The translations under genes and the position numbers were made by a program. A stretch of DNA of 64,000 nt, taken from Lithodes maja (lineage: Eukaryota > Arthropoda > Malacostraca > Decapoda > Lithodidae). The stretch is from positions 62,001-126,000 of the forward strand of contig JBAKBP010000686.1 in NCBI GenBank assembly GCA_037953745.1, given 5' to 3'. Below are positions 34,301-43,300 of this stretch, in pieces (position 1 is the first letter of the stretch; the number at the start of each line of letters is the position of its first letter). The notes beneath the pieces were generated by a model. That model saw nothing but the letters and a program-made list of their open reading frames with translations, was not told where the DNA came from and did no database searches.

Positions 34301-37300
34301 AGAGAGAGATCGACAGGTAAGCAGTGGGCTCAGTACTGTCTCAAAGTTTACAGTGTCAATTAGAAATGCTCAGGGGTCTCAGGACCGTTTTACACTTGAC
34401 TATTGACATAATAGTACACTCCACCTAGAGAACGTCACTGCAGGTAAGTCAAATGAGAGAAAGAGTGAAATACATATACTGTACTGTTGTTGTTCCCCAG
34501 ACTGCCTGGCCGAACAGCCCCAAGGCCCCGAGCAAGGCCAAGGCCACAACCGAGCGCCCCCACAGAACCCTCCCTACCTACCACAATAAAGCCTGGGTGA
34601 CTGAAGCCACTCCATGGCGGGGAGCTGAGGAGGGTGCGGAAACGCCCGGGAAACCAAAGCCCTACCCAAGGCCCTGTGCCCCTCAGCAATTATGAAGAGA
34701 AAGTTGAGGGGCAAAGGAAAAAAAATGTGACGCTTTGGCTTCCAATCTTGGTAGATTGGGAGGTCAATCCACGGAAGAGATGCCGTCACTTGAGATCTAG
34801 AAAATATATAAGTAAAAGGAACAGTCAGAGTAAGCTATGGGTATGGCAGAGATCGCTCAGTTCTCACTCTGATAGACCAGCCCATCACCACATGACTAGA
34901 ACCCAATCCTCTCAGCATCAGCTAGGAAAGGCCCTAGAAAGCCGCCTTTGGCGGTGGGATAGCTCCCCTATTTCAACCCCTTTCGGGGTTGGGCACCGGC
35001 CCAATTATATTATATTGTATTATATCATCGCTAGTATAATATATACTTAATGCATGATATGGATAATCACAATGATAAGTAGGAAAATCAAAATAACATT
35101 AATGCCAATAATATAGGAAGAAATAATAATGAATAGTGTGAGTGAGAATATTAATGATTGATTATGTATAGCCTGTGTGAGTAGCCGCCTGGAGTCGCTG
35201 GGCATCCTGGCGTTGGAGAGACAAGTGGTGGTGGCAAGACGCGGGCAAGTCAAACCTCCACCACGCAAGAAACGCAAGCCTGACACAACTGCCACCACTG
35301 CCACGCACCAAGACAATAGCATCTGGATCAATATTGCAGAGTGAGTGGGTGCTATGTGAAGTGTAGGGGGAGGTGTTTATCCTTCCCCACAGAGTTCAAA
35401 AGTGTGAGTATGTGGGATAAGGTACGAGGTGTGGTTTATGGAGAGCTGGGAGACAATATATCTTCCCCCCCCCCCCCCCCCCACAAACTACATAAGTGTG
35501 GGACAAGGGATTGTGTGTGTGGAACTGGGGGACACAATATAGTGTACATTACTTCTATCTTCATTTACTGTGTGCGGGGATTTGGTGCATGAGAAGGTGG
35601 GAAATATAATACAGTGTTCTTTGTACTCCACAGACTCTATAAGAGTGTGGGTATGTGGAATGTGATATATGGGGAGGTGGGAAACATAATATAGTGTTCT
35701 GTACATTCTTCTCCTGCAGTCTGTATAAGAGTGTGGGTATGTGGAATGTGATATATGGGGAGGTGGGAAACATAATATAGCGTTCTGTATATCTTCCTCC
35801 ACAGACTATACAAGAGTGTGGGTATGTGGGACGTGGTGCGTGGTGTGGTGCGTGGTGAACTGGGAGACATCAAACCAGAGACCCGGGCAGCACTGGAGGC
35901 GGAGGCTTCCACTGACCATGTCAAGGCCTTCATATATTACCAACAGGCCCTCAACAACACTGACTATGACACACCACCCAGCCAGGCAGAGGTACAGTCA
36001 CAGTCTAAAGTTATGTCTATCTGTCTAGCTATCTATATACTCAGGCCCAATGGGGGGGGGGAATCCATTTTTTTTTTTTTTACTTATGCCCAATTTGAAA
36101 GGGTTAATTTGTAAGACCTCTGAGATATTCAGAAATTAATATTTATCATCATTCATTTTGTTTTGTTATTTTGAAATTGCTTAATTATCATAACTAATCC
36201 TTGATATACAGTACAGTACAATGTTATCATTAATATTTTGATCAGGTAAACTTTAGACAATTTTGTGTAGCTTTGGAAGGATCTCTATGAATCAAAGGGG
36301 TACTATAGTCCAGCCGATCTAAACAGGCAGTTTTACCAGCAGTTACTAATTTTACATTGGTGCCACATGTATAATCCCTAACACCTGTCCACTTGACCCT
36401 TTCCGTACGACAACCTTTCCAAATTACTCTCGCTACCTCCCCCGTTCAAGGTCAATGTAGGGAGATCGGCTCTCTATATACTGTATGTGTGTGTAAGACT
36501 GTGTAGCCCACATGAATGCATAGATTATTATTGCTATAATAAATTATATTACAGTGCTATTTATCTCTCTCTCACTCATCCTACACACCTCCTTCCCTTT
36601 CTCTCCCCCTCCCTCCTTCCCTTTCTCTCCCCCTCCCTCCTTGCCTTTCTCTCCCCCTCCCTCCTTGCCTTTCTCTCCCCCTCCCTCCTTGCCTTTCTCT
36701 CCCCCTCCCTCCTTGCCTTTCTCTCCCCCTCCCTCCTTGCCTTTCTCTCCCCCTCCCTCCTTCCCTTTCTCTCCCCCTCCCTCCTTCCCTTTCTCTCCCC
36801 CTCCCTCCTTCCCTTTCTCTCCCCCTTTCTCTCCCCCTCCCTCCTTCCCTTTCTCTCCCCCTCCCTCCTTCCCTTTCTCTCCCCCTCCCTCCTTCCCTTT
36901 CTCTCCCCCTCCCTCCTTCATTAATCCTTGCTTCTTTGGTTATTCTTGCAATTGTTCTTTCACCCAGTTTTGTGGCTGCAGCTGTCCGAGAAGTAGCGTT
37001 TGTTACAGCAATAAAAGGGCGTCCAATCTCCTTCTCTGTCTCTCTGTTTCTCTGTCTCTGTCTCTGTAATATTAATATTAATATTGATGATTTTTTAAAT
37101 TTATTGTTCTTGTTAAAAGAGTACTCTTTGTTTAAATCTGTTGTTACTTCATATTTTGCAATTATTTGTCTTTATATTATATGTATTCATTGTCGATAGT
37201 ATCAATTGCTTACTTTTGCATTTTTACATTTAACATGTAGTTTCTTTATTCATGCAGAGTTTAGTAAAATTTGCCAGAACGTCCCGGACTTCCCAAACTT

Positions 37301-40300
37301 GACTACTGTACTTCCTTTAACGTGACGATAGTGCGTTGTTATATGTGCGATTAGTTTGCTTGGGAAACAGATTAACTTGCTCATGTAGTAATGTACACCC
37401 TATGTGGTGGATTGTGTTCTTTTATTTAATAATTTTCATTTTAGTAAGCGTTGTTTCCACATAGCGATTTTGATAATTTAATTTGACTTTATATTGTCCT
37501 TGTCCCAATTTTGGTTTGTTTAGTTTGCAAGTTTTACATTTTAATTGAAGTATTGGTGAACGTTATATGCCATCTGTTTTGTCTGACTATGCAAGTGGGT
37601 GGGGCGATTTGGAGCGGCTTCCATTGTGGATGGTGTCAAAGTCAGGAATGAAATGAAGTGAGAGTATAAATTTTGTGCGCCTGGCAGCGCGCCATCACGT
37701 GATATTTGTGATGAGGTTTTTTGGCCGACCTCTGACAACGTCGCGGTAGCCATGCTGCCAAGCTGTATACAATGTCCATTGCATTTACTAATAACAAGCG
37801 AATTAATTATAAAAACAATAAAGCTTTTTTGTACATGTAGAAATAGCCTGAGCATTTCAAACCGACTTAAGGTACTTAATACCGAAAATAATATATTTTC
37901 GTTGTTAGGGATTATACATCTGGCACCAATGTAAAATTAGTAACTGCTGGTAAAACTGCCTGTTTAGATCTGCTGGACTATAGTTATATCAATTAATCCT
38001 CTGATACCCACAGACCCTTCAAGAACTGATTATAATGATCAATAATAGGTAGAATATAATTTACAAATACATTATGGTATACTGAAAGGGTTTGCAATGA
38101 AATTATATGCATGTACCTGAAACATTTTTTACAAAAATGTAATTTCAAGTAATTATTGATCATGGTTAACCCTCCGTTCCCGGATGGGCTCTTGAACGCC
38201 CATAAAAAAGCATGTAACAGGTACCCGGATGGTCTTTTAAACACCCATGACGTCACAGCCTGTGAGCTTGCTGTGCGCGGCGTCGGTCCGACGCATGTAA
38301 ACAACAGCCGGCTGGACCGACGCTCCGCATCTCCGGCCACAAGAAGGAGAGCGTCGCTTGTTCGTGTGTGCCTGTATGTTGTTGTTAAGTATCGAAAAGT
38401 GGTGTAAAGTGGCTGTTTTGGCCATAAAGTTATCTCCAATGAAATCATCATCACAGCTCAACCAGTTGGCTTAGAGAGCTCTACTTAATGCCATTCTACA
38501 GGTAAATAACACAGCTACGCTTGGGGATGCGCGGGAATGCGGGAAGCAGTCTGATTAACGAATATACGGTAGCCTAGCCTAGACGTTTTTCGGCCAAAAC
38601 ACCCGGATTTCGAGGAATATATATATAATACATAGCCGGGGCTGGAGGGTTAACCATAGGGTAAGACGGGGTAATTTCGCCGAAAATAATAATAATAATA
38701 ATAATAAGCATGTTACTTATTTCTCATAAGCGCCAATTTTTCCGAAGAATTCACTAGCGCTCGAAAAGAGAAAGAAAAAAGAACAAAAATCAATGCATCA
38801 AAAGAAGGCTTATATACAACACACATTTAACAATCACTAGCAGTGGCAAAATAGCCTAAACTCTATAGCCATCTGTCATGACACCTCTCTCAAGATCATA
38901 GCTTCTCTCAAAGAGAAAAGTCTTAAGTTGTCTCTTGAAGCATTCAACAGAACTCAGTTGTCTCATGGACAGCGGCAACCTGTTATACAACCTCGGAGAC
39001 ATGTAGGAGAATGACCTCTCAAAGAAAGAAGACTGCTGGAAAGCCCTTGGTTCATCAAGACGAAAAGGGTCATTGTCATGACGCACAACTACACCATGGT
39101 GTGCCGGTGGGCGCCTGAGCAGCTCCGCAAGGTACCTAGGCTCACCAAATTTGAGAACCTTAAAAGTCACCAAACACAACTTAAATTCTATTCTTGCTCT
39201 TACTGGCAGCCAGTGCAGTTCTATGTGAAGAGATGTAGTAGGAGTTCTAGGTGGAACACCAAAAATTAGTCTTGCGGCCCTGTTAAGAACAGACTGAACT
39301 TTCTTCAAAATATAATTTGGAAGACCCACCAACAGGGCATTGCAATAATCAACACGAGAGAAGACCAATGAGTGAACCAACGTCAGGAGGCAACGTCTGG
39401 TTATAAACGGCTTCACCAAATAGAGATTTCTGATGTGCAAGTAACAACTTTTAACTATCTGGTTTACATGCTCTTTGAAATCTAATCGGGAGTTCACATA
39501 TACACCCAGATTTCGAACAGAGTGGCCGGTCGCAGCTGAGATCCACATATCAAAAGTCTTCCGGTTTTAGCAGAAAATTCCTCGAGAAACTGCCCAAACT
39601 CTTCCATAAAACCCCTATCTGTGCCACGATGGCCAGGCCTATAGACAACTGCCATTCTTAGAATTTGTTGATGGAGTTTTATTTCCACTTCCAACAGTTC
39701 ATAATAAAGAGGGGCTGGGTTATGGCTTATTTGCAAGATATTCACCAGAGATGTGGAGTAGACAACTGCCACTCCACCACCCGGATGATCTCCCCTAGGC
39801 CTAGGAACATTTATTATGGAATGGGTTTTAGGCAATGCCGCCTGGATAATATTCAGATCTGACTCGAACAACCAGGTCTCAGTGAGACATAATACATCAA
39901 GGTTACGTTCATCCAAGATCTCGCAAATATGATCCATTTTGTTACGCAAGGAACGAACATTCAACAGACCCAGTTTCAACCGGCTCCCATGTGCATTTTT
40001 CAGTTTTTTGAACCTACAAAATTGGTGTTCTCAATAACTTTATTTCTCTGAGCTGTCATTAAAGGACAATTTCTACTTGAGGCGAAATGATTTGGCGGCT
40101 CCGTAACTGATGTGGAGCTCATACAATTTATACATTTGGGGGAAGTCTTGTTGGTGCAGTCTTTTGAGTTATGAGTACCGGCACAGAAGTTGCATTTTGG
40201 ATCCTAATTTTTCCGAAAACACCTGTCACTGGTATGACCAAAGCCCTGGCAATGGTAACATTGTGTTACCCAGAAGCGATCGTATGCACGACATCTCACA

Positions 40301-43300
40301 AGTCCAACATACACAGAATTGCCATCATCCACAATGGAAGAGCGTATTTCAGGTGACATTTTTACTACCGCAGTCTTAGTGTGTGCATCACTCTTTTGCT
40401 TAGTGAATAGCAAATTCATAGCTAAGCCATCGTCGACCAGGGACTTTATTCTTGGGTTCTTGTTGAGGATGCTGGGAATGATCTCATTATCCTCAGCGTC
40501 ATTAGCAATGCCTACCAGAGTCATTTTTGGCATCATCTTCTTTGGTTCGGAGACACTGAAGGCACTGTCCACCCCCAAACACTGATTGATGGCCCTTTCT
40601 GCATCTTCTTTGGCTTTCTTGGATGGAAGTCGTACCACCAGTACACCTGAATCAGTTCTAGTTAACTTGTTAACCGGAACCGAAGCCAAAGCAGTCTCGA
40701 TTGCCTTTGTATCTGGTGGGCTTACTGGCTCGGAGGATCGGTCTTTTGGCTTCACTACCAGGACCTGATGGTCCCAGACAGTTTTTTTTCTTTCCACCAT
40801 CTACCACCTCAGTGGTGCGTTTGGTCGGCTCCTTTTTGGTCTCTACTGTTTCCCTCACTACCTTTTCCTTGCTCTTCAAAACCTGCACTACATTCTTCTC
40901 AAACTCTCTTTTCTCTTTTTCTCTCTCTTCCACCTGTTCCTTCATGATTTCTTCCAATGCATCCACCTTAGCATTCCCCACCCTTGTCCACTCATTTTTC
41001 TCCTCACTTATTACTCCCTTTACTTTCTCACTTAAATGGCCCTCATACTCCTTTAGCTGCTCCTTGAGTGCCATGTTCTCTGCCTCCAGCTCATCTACTT
41101 TCCTCATCACAGCATCTAGGTTAGCAATTAATGGCCCATCTGCAGTTGCTACTGAACTGGCTCCACATATTTCTGTCAGTGACTCCACCTTCACACCTAT
41201 ATCTATCCTCCAATTCTCCATAACTCCCTTCCATCTTAACAGACCCATCATCTGTCTCTTCACCACAGTCAATTGATCCTCCACTTCATTACCCCCTGCC
41301 AGAAATCCCTCAAATTCATAGCTCTCTTCATCTCCCAATAAACTCTGCCTCCGTTTGCCTTGGCCGGCCATTGTTTATATTTATGTAGCCTACAGTTAAA
41401 AATATACAAAACACTTAAATTACAGTAAAATTAAACTACTACCTGGGATAAACCCAGGTAGCGCCGTCCCCGTTTGTGTCACCCTATCTTGAAAAAAGAA
41501 CAAATGGAAAAAATAAATAGAAATGGGTGTTTGCGAGGTCACCACGAGCAGGTGGGGTACGACTTGATTACCTTCCTAAGAAGGTAACCCAACCGAGGTG
41601 TCGCAAGTACTAGGCAAAGATGGAATTGAAAACTTCAACCGTGTTTTGGGCCTTCAGCAGTAGCAGATACGTCACTCGGAAAACTAAACCTCATTGGTTA
41701 CGATACTGCCACTGCGCAAAGCGTATTTTGACGAATAGAAACTGCCACAAATGGAATTTTTAAATTTTTAATTTTTTATCTATACATTCAGCCTTTCTGC
41801 TATAGATGCCCCAAAAAACAAAAAAATATATAATGTTTTGGTCATGCTGCCGATTTTTATTTTAAAGTTACTCTCGCGGAAAAATTACCCCGCCGGGCGG
41901 TGTAATTTCGCCGCGGCCTAGTTTACGCATTATCTAGCTAGTAAATAAGATAACATTATATGATTTATGGCCAGACAAAAAAATAGCGTGCAGGTAAAAG
42001 CAATGAAAACATTCACAAACCCAAACTGACTCTAAACATGCCAATAGAAACACGTCGCACGCACGCACACACAAACAACTGAACAGGGCAGGCGGGTGCC
42101 CAACCCCGAAAGGGGTTGAAATAGGGGAGCTATCCCCCCGCCTTCTAGGGCCTTTCCTAGCTGATGCTGAGAGGATTGGGTTCTAGTCATGTGGTGATGG
42201 GCTGGTCTATCAGAGTGAGAGCTGAGCGATCTCTGCCATACCCATAGCTTACTCTGACTGTTCCTTTAACTTACATATTTTCTAGATTTCAAGTGACGGC
42301 GTCTCTTCCGTGGATTGATCTCCCAATCTACCAAGATTGGGAGCCAAAGCGTCACATTTTTCCCTTGCCCCTCAACTTTCTCTTCATAATTGCTGAGGGG
42401 CACAGGGCCCTGGGTGGGGCTTTGGTTTCCCGGGCGTTTCCGCACCCTCCTCAGCTCCCCGCCATGGAATGGCTTCGGTCACCCAGGCTTTATTGTGGTC
42501 GGCAGGGAGGGTTCAGTGGGGGCGCTCGGTTATGGCCTTGGAATTGCTCGGGGCCTTGGGGCTGTTCGGCCAGGCAGCTTGGGGAACAACAACAACAACA
42601 ACAACAACTGCCAACACTGTGTCACACGCAAACATACAAACAAACAAACACACATACAAACCACCCACAAACACCCCCACACACACCCGACCATACCGTC
42701 AGACGCGCCGCTAGCCTCGGCTCCAGGCCCCGCAAAACTGCAACAAAACCTAACCCAAACTAGATCTACAACCTAAGCCAAATTAGCTATACAACCTAAG
42801 TCAAACTTGCTCCACAACCTAAACCTAAACTGCTCTACAACCTAAGCCAAACTGCAGCCAAATCCATGCAATAGTTTCGGAGATATCGGCGTTTGAATGC
42901 AAATTATTAGTACCGCGGCGAAATTACCCCGCTGCGAAATTACCCCGTCTTACCCTAAACAAATTATATTTTGTGTTTCTCAGGTGCGTGTGTGGGAGGA
43001 CTGGTATGGAGTGTGTGCTGGACTGTTGGGTCAGTGGTCTGAGCTGGAGAACTTTGTGGAGTCCCGTTTTCTCAGTGATGACAGTGGCCAGGTTGACTTG
43101 AACCGTGTGTGGACCCTCCCTCGCCCTGCTGCCTCCGTCCTTCCTGCAGTCGTCAATTCCAAGCTCATGATAATCCTTGATGGGGCGGATACTGATCGGG
43201 ACCTGTGTGGATTCGTGGACACCACCTTATCGAATCCTGAACGGCGAGCCTTTTTGGAGAGTGAGTTGTCCCTTCAGTTGGGTGTGTTGTCGGTACACCA

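Larger units (their letters stand above)
38680..41400 (-). mobile_element. CR1/L2-like LINE (family D) with an internal deletion
   Basis: On the minus strand it has ORF1, a truncated endonuclease fused to the RT tail, and a (TTA)n 3' tail at 38683-38705. The last ~850 bp match 7794-8640. The 5' boundary is approximate; a 5' UTR may extend to about 41700. Confidence 0.85.
38659..42955. mobile_element. TA-flanked DNA element with GGGTAAGACGGGGTAATTTCG ends, carrying other repeats
   Basis: Flanked by TA at 38657-38658 and 42956-42957. The left end GGGTAAGACGGGGTAATTTC is matched inverted at the right end (GAAATTACCCCGTCTTACCC). A second copy with the same kind of ends lies at 47046-48386. No transposase was recognised. 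A LINE (38680-41400) and a LINE tail (42110-42608) occupy most of it. Its right end is 28 bp from the last PRKDC exon. Confidence 0.85.

Noticed and set aside
36487..37069. Frames of LLPFLSPS or GEKGKEGG repeats
   Set aside because: They are translations of the 24-bp pyrimidine minisatellite.
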